Origin: JABIDZ01 sp964619405
Lineage (GTDB): Archaea > Iainarchaeota > Iainarchaeia > Iainarchaeales > JAAZKV01
NCBI GenBank assembly: GCA_964619405.1
Contig: CAZUCF010000001.1
Location: forward strand, 1 to 64,000
DNA: 64,000 bases
Direction of reading: 5' to 3'
Shown: positions 50,982 through 59,180 of the stretch, piece after piece
Layout: the number at the start of each line of letters is the position of its first letter
How positions within the stretch are numbered: the stretch's first letter is position 1
The notes under the pieces: generated by a model
The model's database searches: none
The model's input: only the letters and a program-made list of their open reading frames with translations
What the model was told of the DNA's origin: nothing
Translations under genes and position numbers: made by a program

Positions 50982-51504
50982 AAAAAATAATTCTAATAAA
51001 ATAAAAAAATAATTCTTTGAAAATTCAAAATTAAAAAAACTAATTAACACAAATATTATAATAAAATTAAAAAAAAATAAAATTAAAAGTAAAAAGCGTA
51101 ATAATAAAAATAATTTAATAATTGCAAAAATTAAAACTGATTAAAAACAAAATAAAAAAACTTAATTATAAAAATCACTTAAAAAAATAAAAAAATTCAA
51201 ACTAATTAAAATAATTCACAAAAATTAAAATAAATTAAAAAAATTTAACTAAAAAGATAAAACTACAAATAACTATTCAAATTTAATTTTATGATTATTA
51301 AAATTACAAAAAATAGAAAATAATACTATTCAAAATAATACATCAAAAAACAAGTATTTTTTAAATATATTAAAAACAATAGTTATTTATGAAACACAAA
51401 AACAGTGATTTAGCCACTAAGTAGCAAACTAATACAACTAATTTTTCATTTTAGTTTTAACAACATTGATTTTAAAGCCTTTTCAAATAATAAAATTCTT
51501 GTAA
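50982..51504. other. AT-rich intergenic region without recognisable genes
   Basis: About 520 bases of almost pure A/T with simple AAT/AAAAT runs. No coding-like frame or GC-rich RNA-like patch is seen. The last ~100 bases before thrS are slightly more complex (AACAGTGATTTAGCCACTAAG at 51402-51422, with a weak stem GTGATTTAGCCAC) and may hold the thrS leader or promoter. The region could be a spacer or degraded sequence. Confidence 0.5.
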
Positions 51505-51516
51505 TTGGTGGTAATT

Positions 51517-53262
51517 ATGAGTAAAGAAAACCTTGAAGCATTATGGCATAGCACAGCACACGTTTTTGCAGAAGCAATAACCAATTTGTACCCCAAAACA
51601 AAAATAGCTATTGGCCCACCAATAGAACAAGGATTCCACTATGATTTTGAATTAGAAAAAGGAGTAAAAGAAGAGGATTTAAAAAAAATTGAAGAAGAAA
51701 TGCAAAAAATAATTGATAGACAAGATAACCTTGAACAAAAATTTGTTTCAATAATTGAAGCAAAAAAACTTTTCAAAAACAATTCTTACAAAATAGAAAT
51801 GATTAATGATTTAGAAAAAGAAGGCGAGAAAAAAATTAGTGTGTTTAGCAATGGAAAATTTATGGATATGTGCAAGGGCCCGCACATAAAAAATATTGGT
51901 GAAATAAAAGCATTCAAACTAATGAAAATTTCTAGTGCTTATTGGAAGGGCGATGAAAAAAACAAACAACTAATAAGAGTATACGGAATTTCTTTTAAAA
52001 CAAAAGAAGAATTAGACGAATTTTTAAAAGACAAAGAAAAGTCTGAGAACAATGACCACAACAAAATTGGTAGAGAATTAAATCTTTTCATGACACACGA
52101 GTTAGTAGGACAAGGATTACCATTATTGATGCCAAGAGGAGCAAAAATATTTCAAATACTAACAAGATTCATTGAAGACGAAGAAGAAAAAAGAGGATAT
52201 GTTTATACTAGAACACCATACATGGCTAAATCAGATTTGTATAAAGTATCTGGGCACTGGGAACATTACAAAGACGGAATGTTCATAATGGGAAACGAAA
52301 ATGATAAAGAAGTTCTTGCATTACGACCAATGACTTGCCCATACCAATTCTTGATTTACAAGAATGGTTTAAAGTCATACAAGGATTTACCAATCAAGTT
52401 CGCTGAAACATCAGTATTATTTAGGAATGAGAGTTCAGGAGAAATGCATGGTTTGACAAGAGTAAGACAATTCACTTTATCAGAAGGACATGTTATTGTT
52501 ACACCCGAACAATTAGAAAACGAGTTCAAAGAAGTCATACACTTAATAGATTACGTAATGGAAACACTTGGGATAAAAGAAGACATTACTTATAGGTTTT
52601 CAAAATGGGATCCTGAAAACAAAAAAGGAAAATATATTGATAACAAAGAAGCTTGGGAACACTCACAAAAAGAAATGAAAAAAATTTTGGATCACTTGAA
52701 AATAAATTATGAAGAAGCAGAAGGCGAAGCAGCATTCTATGGGCCAAAATTAGATTTACAAGCAAAAAATGTTTACGGAAAAGAAGATACTATTATAACA
52801 GTACAAATAGACTTTGCTTTACCAGAAAGATTTGACATGACTTACATTGACAAAGACGGCAAAAAAAAGAGGCCGTATATAATACACAGGTCATCAATAG
52901 GTTGTTACGAGAGAACAATGGCAATGATAATAGAAAAGTGTGGTGGGAGTTTCCCAACTTGGTTAGCACCAGAACAATTAATTATTATTCCAGTGTCAGA
53001 CAAATTTTCGGAAGAAGCACAAAAAATTAACCAACAATTATTAGAAGAAGGAATTAGAAGCAAATTAGATAATAGGAATGAATCACTAGGGTATAGAATA
53101 AGGGACGCACAAAAAATTAAATGCCCTTACATAGGAGTAATCGGGGCAAAAGAAATTGAAAGCCAAAGCATTTCAATAAGAAATAGGAAAGGCGAACAAT
53201 TCGTTTTAAAAGTAAATGAATTCATAGAAAAAATAAAGAAAGAAATTATTGAAAAAAAATAA
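51517..53262 (+). CDS. thrS: Threonyl-tRNA synthetase (bacterial-like, without TGS domain)
   Basis: A 581-residue class II synthetase. It begins directly with the editing domain (HSTAHVFAEAI, GPPIEQGFHYDFELEKG, CKGPHI), followed by the catalytic core (RELNLFMTHELVGQGLPLLM, TRTPYMAKSDLYKVSGHW, ALRPMTCPYQF, SVLFRNESSGEMHGLTRVRQ, SSIGCYERTMAMIIEKCGG) and the anticodon-binding domain (QLIIIPVSDKFSEEAQKIN). The N-terminal TGS domain usual in bacterial enzymes is absent. The editing domain is of bacterial type, not the archaeal DTD-like type, so acquisition by transfer is inferred. ATG at 51517 is preferred over an in-frame TTG at 51505. Confidence 0.93.
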   Translation: MSKENLEALWHSTAHVFAEAITNLYPKTKIAIGPPIEQGFHYDFELEKGVKEEDLKKIEEEMQKIIDRQDNLEQKFVSIIEAKKLFKNNSYKIEMINDLEKEGEKKISVFSNGKFMDMCKGPHIKNIGEIKAFKLMKISSAYWKGDEKNKQLIRVYGISFKTKEELDEFLKDKEKSENNDHNKIGRELNLFMTHELVGQGLPLLMPRGAKIFQILTRFIEDEEEKRGYVYTRTPYMAKSDLYKVSGHWEHYKDGMFIMGNENDKEVLALRPMTCPYQFLIYKNGLKSYKDLPIKFAETSVLFRNESSGEMHGLTRVRQFTLSEGHVIVTPEQLENEFKEVIHLIDYVMETLGIKEDITYRFSKWDPENKKGKYIDNKEAWEHSQKEMKKILDHLKINYEEAEGEAAFYGPKLDLQAKNVYGKEDTIITVQIDFALPERFDMTYIDKDGKKKRPYIIHRSSIGCYERTMAMIIEKCGGSFPTWLAPEQLIIIPVSDKFSEEAQKINQQLLEEGIRSKLDNRNESLGYRIRDAQKIKCPYIGVIGAKEIESQSISIRNRKGEQFVLKVNEFIEKIKKEIIEKK

Positions 53263-53340
53263 TAACAAGTTAAAAAAAATTATTGAAAAAAAATAATAAT
53301 AAGTTAAACAAATTATTGAAAGAAACTAATAATAATTCAA
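53245..53340. repeat. Three imperfect ~34-base tandem repeats at the end of thrS
   Basis: The unit ATTATTGAAAAAAAATAATA plus ~14 bases begins at 53245, 53279 and 53312. The first unit includes the last codons and stop of thrS; the others lie downstream. They look like slippage or local duplication of the 3' end. Confidence 0.7.
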
Positions 53341-53390
53341 ATAAAAAACATAACAAAACATTAAAATAAACAAAAAACATATTTTTTAAC

Positions 53391-56378
53391 ATGGTTACTG
53401 ATTACTTGGAAGACTTATTAAACGAGGCAAAAAAAGATTCTAATAATAAAGAAGTGATTAAGGAAAACACACAAAAAATTAGTGAAGAAGAAGTTGCTAA
53501 AGATGTTAAAAAAGAGGATTTAAAAAAATTTGAGGAAAAACTTTCGCAAAACGAACTAGAACAAAAAATTGAACCAAACGACAAAAAAGAAAAAACAGAA
53601 GTAGAAAAAGAGTTAGAATCACAAAAAAAAATTGAGTTAAAAAAATATGGAAAAACAACTATTTACGAAGTTCCAGGCAAAGCAATGAAATATTATTTTG
53701 TACCAACATTAAGACCAACATCAGCTGAAAGAAAAATAATTAATACTATAAAAGAAGCAACAACAAGACTAATTAGTATTGCACCATTCAGAATAAGAAA
53801 TAATGATGAAAGAAGAATAATTTACAAGCAAAAAGTTCTTGACATAATAAAAAATAACCCATCATTAAACATTCCACCAACAAGAGTATCATTTTATGCT
53901 GACGCGGTAGTAAGAGAAATGGTTGGGTACGGTTTAATTGATGATTTAATAAAAGACGATAATTTAGAAGAAATAATGATTGTTGGCTCCAAAAAACCTG
54001 TTTTTGTTTTCCACAGAGAATATGAAATGATGCAAACTAATATAGAATTTTTTTCAGAACAAGAAATTGAGGATTTAGTAAACAAAATCGCAAGAGAAGT
54101 TGGACGAAGAGTAGATGTGTCAGCACCACTACTTGACGCGAGATTATCTGATGGTAGCAGAATAAATGCTACAATACCACCAGCAAGTATTAGTGGTGGA
54201 ACACTAACAATAAGAAAATTTAGGGAAGACCCTTACTCAATAATAGATTTAGTAAGAATGAATACTTTGAATAGTGAGGCAGCAGCGTTCCTATGGATGT
54301 GCGTTGATGGACTAGGAGTAAAACCAGCAAACATGCTGATTAGTGGTGGTACTGGCTCAGGAAAAACAACTCTTTTGAATGTGCTAGCATCATTCATACC
54401 AGAAAGAGAAAGAATAGTAACAATAGAAGACACGGCAGAATTAAACCTACCCTTAAAACACTGGATTAGATTAGAAGCAAGGCCACCTGGATTAGAAGGA
54501 ACAGGCGAACTAAAAATGGATATTCTAACAAAAAATTCTTTGAGAATGCGACCAGACAGAATAATTGTTGGAGAAGTAAGACACGAAGAAGCATTCACAT
54601 TATTCACTGCTATCAACACGGGGCATGATGGAGCAATAATTGGTGAAAGCTTAATACAATTATCAAACGGAGAATTAATTGAAGCACAAAAACTATGTGA
54701 AAAATATTTTGATAAACCAATAAAAGAAAATGATTACGAATTTGTTGAAATTAACGACGAATTATTTGTTCCAAGTTTAAACAAAGAAACATTAAAAATA
54801 GAAGACAAAAAAATAAATAGGATTTGGAGAAAAAAGAATGAAAAAAAATTGTTAAAAATAAAATTGCGTTCTGGAAAAGAATTAATCCTAACTAAAGATC
54901 ATCCAATTTACAAAATTTGCAATGGAATAAGTGAAATAAATGCAGAAAATGTTTTAATTGGGGATTATATTGCCACACCAACAACAATAAAAATGAAATC
55001 TGAAGAAAGTATTGAGTGCCCATATTATTTAGGATTAGTTTATGGTGATGGGCACATAGGACAAGAAAGTATTGAATTTACAAACAAAGAAATTTCTCTA
55101 ATAAATGCTTTTGAAGAAGAAGCAAAACAAATAACAAAAAATAAAATTAAAAGAAAATTAAAAAATGCATATTATAGTTCATTTTATGATAAAAAAGCAG
55201 TGCGAAACCTAAACATAAATTATGAAATACCAATTGGAAATAAAACAAAAACATTTGTACTAGGAAAAGAAATCATGCAAGGAAACGAAAAAGATTTAAG
55301 TGAATTAATAAAAGGGTTATTTGATTGCGAATCACATGTTAACTTGCATTCAAACAGCATACAATTTTCTACATCAAATTTTGATTTAGCAAAAAAACTA
55401 CCTTTAATATTACAAAGATTCGGAATACAATCCTCAACAAACATTCAAGAAAAAGATGGTAAAGGAAATATTGGACCATATTACAGAATATCAATTTATG
55501 GAAAAGACAATTTAGAAAAATACTCTCAAAAAATTGGTTACAAGCATTCAGCAAAAAAAGAAGCATTAAAAGAATTAATTAAAAAATCAAAAAACTCTTT
55601 AGATTTGTTTCCAAACATGCAAAATGTTTTAAGGGATTTGAGAACAGAAAATAATTTAACACAAAAAGAATTATCTTTTTTAATTGGTAATAATACACCA
55701 AGTGTTTCATTATCACACGAAATAGGGACAAGAGCACCAACAAGAGAAATGTTAGAAAAAATTTGTAAACAAACCAATGGTAAAACAAAAAAACAATTAG
55801 AAATATTAACAAAATCAGATATTAGGTTTGAAAAAATAATTTCAATAAGCGAATATAATTACGATGGTTTTGTTTATGATTTAACTGTTGAAGACAACCA
55901 TAATTACATTGCTAACGGAGTAATAATAAGTAATTGCCTTGGAACAGTACACGCGAATTCTCCAGAAGAAACAATAGTAAGAGTGACTAGCCCGCCAATG
56001 AATGTACCAAACATAATGCTCTCAGGATTAGACATGATAATAGTTGAACACAGGTACCACGACAGAAAAAAAGGAACTATTAGAAGAATAAGTGAAATAG
56101 CAGAAGTATATGGGGGCCTAGAAGGAAAACCAAAAACACAAACATTGTTTCAAAGAGATGCTGTAAAAGATTATTTGGAAAGAACAATGATTGATAGCAT
56201 GTACTTAAAACAATTAAGAACTTTTACTGGTTTGTCAAAAGATAATTTGGATGCTGAGTTAAAACTAAGACAACAATTCATAGAAAATCTTGCTGAAAAA
56301 AATTTGAGAGAATTAAAAGATGTTAGTAAGAAAGCACATGACTTCATTAACAAAAGAAATCTAGGTGAAAAAATATGA
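53391..56378 (+). CDS. Type II/IV secretion ATPase (KlbA/TadA-like) containing an intein
   Basis: A 995-codon precursor; the mature ATPase is about 561 residues. It powers assembly of archaeal type IV pili or a related secretion system. N-terminal ~65 residues are acidic and Lys-rich. Then come DNLEEIMIVGSKKPVFVFHR, Walker A GGTGSGKT (residues 319-326), the Asp box (IVTIEDTAELNL), Walker B-like RMRPDRIIVGEVRHEEAFTL and the His box GTVHANSPEETIVRVTSPPM after the intein. The intein interrupts AINTGHDG | CLGTVHAN, a highly conserved site. It is followed by two TadC-like membrane proteins; the stop overlaps the next start by four bases. Confidence 0.94.
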   Translation: MVTDYLEDLLNEAKKDSNNKEVIKENTQKISEEEVAKDVKKEDLKKFEEKLSQNELEQKIEPNDKKEKTEVEKELESQKKIELKKYGKTTIYEVPGKAMKYYFVPTLRPTSAERKIINTIKEATTRLISIAPFRIRNNDERRIIYKQKVLDIIKNNPSLNIPPTRVSFYADAVVREMVGYGLIDDLIKDDNLEEIMIVGSKKPVFVFHREYEMMQTNIEFFSEQEIEDLVNKIAREVGRRVDVSAPLLDARLSDGSRINATIPPASISGGTLTIRKFREDPYSIIDLVRMNTLNSEAAAFLWMCVDGLGVKPANMLISGGTGSGKTTLLNVLASFIPERERIVTIEDTAELNLPLKHWIRLEARPPGLEGTGELKMDILTKNSLRMRPDRIIVGEVRHEEAFTLFTAINTGHDGAIIGESLIQLSNGELIEAQKLCEKYFDKPIKENDYEFVEINDELFVPSLNKETLKIEDKKINRIWRKKNEKKLLKIKLRSGKELILTKDHPIYKICNGISEINAENVLIGDYIATPTTIKMKSEESIECPYYLGLVYGDGHIGQESIEFTNKEISLINAFEEEAKQITKNKIKRKLKNAYYSSFYDKKAVRNLNINYEIPIGNKTKTFVLGKEIMQGNEKDLSELIKGLFDCESHVNLHSNSIQFSTSNFDLAKKLPLILQRFGIQSSTNIQEKDGKGNIGPYYRISIYGKDNLEKYSQKIGYKHSAKKEALKELIKKSKNSLDLFPNMQNVLRDLRTENNLTQKELSFLIGNNTPSVSLSHEIGTRAPTREMLEKICKQTNGKTKKQLEILTKSDIRFEKIISISEYNYDGFVYDLTVEDNHNYIANGVIISNCLGTVHANSPEETIVRVTSPPMNVPNIMLSGLDMIIVEHRYHDRKKGTIRRISEIAEVYGGLEGKPKTQTLFQRDAVKDYLERTMIDSMYLKQLRTFTGLSKDNLDAELKLRQQFIENLAEKNLRELKDVSKKAHDFINKRNLGEKI
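54633..55934 (+). other. KlbA-type intein with LAGLIDADG domain and an inserted helix-turn-helix
   Basis: A 434-residue in-frame intein (residues 415-848). It begins with Ala1 (AIIGESLIQLSNGE) rather than Cys or Ser, as in the KlbA family inteins that splice without an N-terminal nucleophile. Block B is TKDHPIY. The endonuclease has LGLVYGDGHIG and IKGLFDCESHV as the two LAGLIDADG motifs. Block F/G is VYDLTVEDNHNYIANG...SN, followed by Cys+1 of the extein. Between them (about residues 745-800) lies an extra XRE-like helix-turn-helix (RTENNLTQKELSFLIG). The penultimate residue is Ser instead of the common His. Confidence 0.92.
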
Positions 56379-57469
56379 GTGACTTAAAAATTAATGAAGA
56401 AGAAGTAAACCAAATAGTAGAAACAATGAAAAAAAAATATAGGCAAGAAGGAATTGAAATTGAAGATGTTGATAACAGTTTAAAAGAATTAAGAGGAATA
56501 ATTGCTGATAATTCTTACTCAAAAATTGATTTGGAAAATGAAGAGGACTTAGAACAATTTGGCTCAAATTTGGTAAAACAATTAGGAAACATTTATGTTA
56601 AATTAAAAAAAATACTTAAACCAATAAAAAATATTTTGAAAGAATTTCCTTTGAGTGAGGAAATAGGTTACTATCTTTACTCAGCAAACATGCGTTACTC
56701 AGCAAACCAATATTTAGCATTAGCTAGCGCAAGTGGCTTTGTAGTAGCATTACTAACAATAATAATAATTTTTTTTATAGGCGTAATATCACAAGATTTG
56801 TTATTCACAATTATTGTTCCAATAAGTGCTGGTTTTGTAGCATGGTTATTTTCAACAATAATAATATTATATTTACCAAAAAAGTTTGCAAAAACTAGGG
56901 GCGCAAAAATTTCTGTTGAACTACCATTTGCTTTAAGACACATGTCAACAGAACTCAAAGCAGGAATAGGCTTGTACAAAACAATACAAGCAATAGCAAT
57001 AAATGATTACGGTGTCCTAAGCGAAGAATTTTCAAGGACAATAAATGAGATAGAAGAAGGCTCTGATACATCAACAGCATTAAAACACACTGCCTTAAGA
57101 ACACAAAGTTTACCATTAAGAAAAGCTATTAACCACATACTAAGAGCAATGCGTATTGGTGGGAACCTTTCAGATACCATGAATGACATAGCAGAAGATG
57201 TTTCAACCGAAATGAAAAACAGGATAGGAATTTTTTCCCAAAAAATGAATTTTTTTTCAGTAATATTTATTTTCATTGGAATTGTTTTACCAGTAGCAAT
57301 AATGATTCTTGGTTCAATAAGAAATTCCCCGTTAGCAGCAACAGGAGAAGATTTATTCAAAAACATTCCACTAACACCCGAAATAATGTTTTTGATTTAC
57401 ATAATAGGAATGCCAATAATTTTTTTGTTAATGATTTTTATGGTTTACAACATGCAACCAAAAATGTGA
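56375..57469 (+). CDS. TadC/GspF-like pilus assembly membrane protein 1
   Basis: A 364-residue platform protein of the type IV pilus machinery. It has a long N-terminal cytoplasmic region (1-110), two transmembrane helices (about 120-145 and 148-172; YLALASASGFVVALLTIIII), and the T2SF domain (PFALRHMSTELKAGIGLYKT, FSRTINEIEEGSDTSTALKH, AINHILRAMRIGGNLSDTMN). Two C-terminal helices follow (VIFIFIGIVLPVAIMI; FLIYIIGMPIIFLLMIFMV). It starts inside the ATPase stop (ATGA) and is five bases from the next gene. It is thought to hold the ATPase and recruit pilins at the membrane. Confidence 0.9.
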   Translation: MSDLKINEEEVNQIVETMKKKYRQEGIEIEDVDNSLKELRGIIADNSYSKIDLENEEDLEQFGSNLVKQLGNIYVKLKKILKPIKNILKEFPLSEEIGYYLYSANMRYSANQYLALASASGFVVALLTIIIIFFIGVISQDLLFTIIVPISAGFVAWLFSTIIILYLPKKFAKTRGAKISVELPFALRHMSTELKAGIGLYKTIQAIAINDYGVLSEEFSRTINEIEEGSDTSTALKHTALRTQSLPLRKAINHILRAMRIGGNLSDTMNDIAEDVSTEMKNRIGIFSQKMNFFSVIFIFIGIVLPVAIMILGSIRNSPLAATGEDLFKNIPLTPEIMFLIYIIGMPIIFLLMIFMVYNMQPKM

Positions 57470-57473
57470 TTTT

Positions 57474-58382
57474 ATGGATTTGATTACAAAATACAATGAT
57501 TGGGTAAAATTTTCTAAGTTACCTTATAACGCAATTGTTTGGGTTAGCCTAGCAATAGGAACAACAATACTAGTAGCAATTGTTTCAATAATACTAAATT
57601 TTTTCATACTACAAGAAATGACTTTATTACCCATTGCTTTTACAACAGCAACACTAGTACTAATGCTTGGTTACCCTTACATGAAAAAAGAATCAATCAT
57701 TGATACAATAGAATACAATTTTAGTGACGCTCTAAAACAAATGGCTGATACTTTAAAAGCAGGAGACACTTACGAAAGCGCTTTAAGAGAAGTAGTTAAC
57801 TCTGGTTATGGTAGATTATCAGACGAAATGCAAATCGCTTTAATAAGATTAGAAGAAGGAGAAAACATTGACACATCATTAAGGGGCTTCGCAGAAAGAA
57901 TTGATTCAAGACTAATAAAAAGAACTATAACAATATTATTAGACTCAATAAAAACTGGTGCTAGTCTAGCAAATATTTTAGAGGACATTGCAGACGATGT
58001 TAGAGAATCATACAGATTAAAAGAAGAAAGAAAAGCGAACACAACAATGCAATTCATGTTCATGATTGCTGCAAGCGGTTTTATAACACCGCTAATCTTT
58101 GGGGAAATAACAGCAATAATGAATTTGTTTGGAAGAATAACTGTAACACAATTACTCGCAGGACAAGCAATAACTGGAAACACTGCAACAAACTTTGTTT
58201 TCATTCTAATACAAGCTTATCTAATAATAGAGGTCATTGCTTCAGGAGTAATGATGGCTATAATAAGAGAAGGAAAATTTGGAAAAAGTATTATTTACAT
58301 TCCCCTCTTACTAATAATAGTTTTCTTAACCTATTATCTTACAAGTTATGTAATAAGTTTAATGTTACTAGGTGTATTTTAA
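57474..58382 (+). CDS. TadC/GspF-like pilus assembly membrane protein 2
   Basis: A 302-residue paralogue of the previous gene. Two N-terminal transmembrane helices (IVWVSLAIGTTILVAIVSII; LLPIAFTTATLVLMLG) precede the T2SF domain (FSDALKQMADTLKAGDTYES, IALIRLEEGENIDTSLRGFA, ILLDSIKTGASLANILEDIA), then three helices at about 190-212, 232-258 and 276-300. Paired TadC-like proteins next to one ATPase are usual in archaeal pilus loci. The stop TAA overlaps the ATG of the following pilin gene, so the gene set is strongly coupled. Confidence 0.9.
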   Translation: MDLITKYNDWVKFSKLPYNAIVWVSLAIGTTILVAIVSIILNFFILQEMTLLPIAFTTATLVLMLGYPYMKKESIIDTIEYNFSDALKQMADTLKAGDTYESALREVVNSGYGRLSDEMQIALIRLEEGENIDTSLRGFAERIDSRLIKRTITILLDSIKTGASLANILEDIADDVRESYRLKEERKANTTMQFMFMIAASGFITPLIFGEITAIMNLFGRITVTQLLAGQAITGNTATNFVFILIQAYLIIEVIASGVMMAIIREGKFGKSIIYIPLLLIIVFLTYYLTSYVISLMLLGVF

Positions 58383-58522
58383 TGGAAGAAAAAGCACAAG
58401 TGAGTTTAGAGTACTTGCTAATAATAATTGGGGCAATAATAGTTGTTACAACAGTCGCAATGTACATTAAGGCAACAGCACAATCAACAACACAAGCAAT
58501 ACAAGAACAAGGAAAAAACTAG
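58382..58522 (+). CDS. Minimal class III prepilin (46 residues)
   Basis: A short gene starting at 58382 inside the previous stop (TAATG). MEEKAQVSLEYLLIIIGAII is a perfect class III signal peptide followed by a hydrophobic helix; the tail is only KATAQSTTQAIQEQGKN. Size, coupling and motif make it a genuine prepilin rather than chance. It may be a minor pilin that starts filament assembly, or a truncated remnant. A 130-bp hairpin element begins five bases after the stop. Confidence 0.82.
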   Translation: MEEKAQVSLEYLLIIIGAIIVVTTVAMYIKATAQSTTQAIQEQGKN

Positions 58523-58526
58523 TTCA

Positions 58527-58656
58527 AAGTGAACCTCCCCACACTAAAGTGTGGGGCTTCTGCTGGTTTACAGCAGAAGTATTCACTTTTCCGTCAACGG
58601 AAAAGAAATCTCAAACTCCAACGTAAACGTTGAAGATTTCTTTTGGGTTGATTAAA
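58527..58656 (+). repeat. 130-bp multi-hairpin element, copy 3 (variant)
   Basis: The third copy has the same length and same order of four hairpins as the copies at 16080 and 31071, but the first stem is CCCCACACT-aa-AGTGTGGGG. The stem differs at two positions on each side, and every change is matched by a compensating change opposite, so pairing is kept. The fourth stem has a single G to A change. It lies between prepilin genes. Confidence 0.85.
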
Positions 58657-58758
58657 AAAAAACTTTAAAACTATTAAACCAAAAAAAAAACTTGTTAAAG
58701 AATAGGTTTAAAAATAATAAAAACTTTAATAGAATAGGTAATTTTTATTAAATTGAAC

Positions 58759-58764
58759 GGAGGG
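58759..58764 (+). promoter_or_regulatory. Shine-Dalgarno site of the prepilin gene at 58772
   Basis: GGAGGG lies seven bases before the ATG at 58772, one of the few strong sites in the window. A TATA-like TTTAAAAATAAT at about 58709-58720 lies upstream. Together these suggest that this prepilin is transcribed separately and translated strongly, as a major pilin would be. Confidence 0.6.
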
Positions 58765-58771
58765 AAATGAA

Positions 58772-59056
58772 ATGGATAAAAAAGGACAAGGAGCAATTGA
58801 ATACTTATTAATCATTGGAGCAGCAATACTTGTTGTAGCAGTAGTAATAATAGCACTAGTTAGTGTTACAGGAGCAGCAACAGATGATACAACAGGAGAA
58901 GAGGCTCAAGCAGCACAACTATTACAAAGTTGTATTGCATCATGCGGAACAATTGGCGGAGACTGGAATTATAATGATAATTTGTGTTATTCAATAGCAC
59001 AACCAACTAACTGGCCAATCAAATGTTACGACTATAACGCAATAGCAGTTAACTAA
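58772..59056 (+). CDS. Class III prepilin, probable major pilin candidate
   Basis: A 94-residue protein. KKGQGAIEYLLIIGAAILVV is the class III leader and helix. The mature C-terminal domain is small and Cys-rich (CIASCGTIGGDW, NDNLCYSIAQPTNW, IKCYDYN), four Cys that could form two disulfide bridges. A strong Shine-Dalgarno site and a terminator-like hairpin after the gene suggest an independent, well-expressed unit. The overall layout is shared with the prepilins at 63266 and 63603. Confidence 0.85.
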   Translation: MDKKGQGAIEYLLIIGAAILVVAVVIIALVSVTGAATDDTTGEEAQAAQLLQSCIASCGTIGGDWNYNDNLCYSIAQPTNWPIKCYDYNAIAVN

Positions 59057-59074
59057 ACTTAATTAAAGATTTGT

Positions 59075-59115
59075 TTGAAAAGGCCTTAACGCCTTTTCAA
59101 AAACTATTTTTTTGA
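59075..59115 (+). terminator. Hairpin and T-tract terminator after the prepilin gene
   Basis: TTGAAAAGGC (59075-59084) pairs perfectly with GCCTTTTCAA (59091-59100) around a CTTAAC loop. A run of seven T follows at 59107-59113. It lies between the pilin gene and the giant GLUG gene and probably ends the pilin transcript. Confidence 0.65.
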
Positions 59116-59180
59116 TACTAAAACAGAGTAATTTAAAAATAACAAAAAACACAATAAGTAATATAATTATTGTGATAAAA

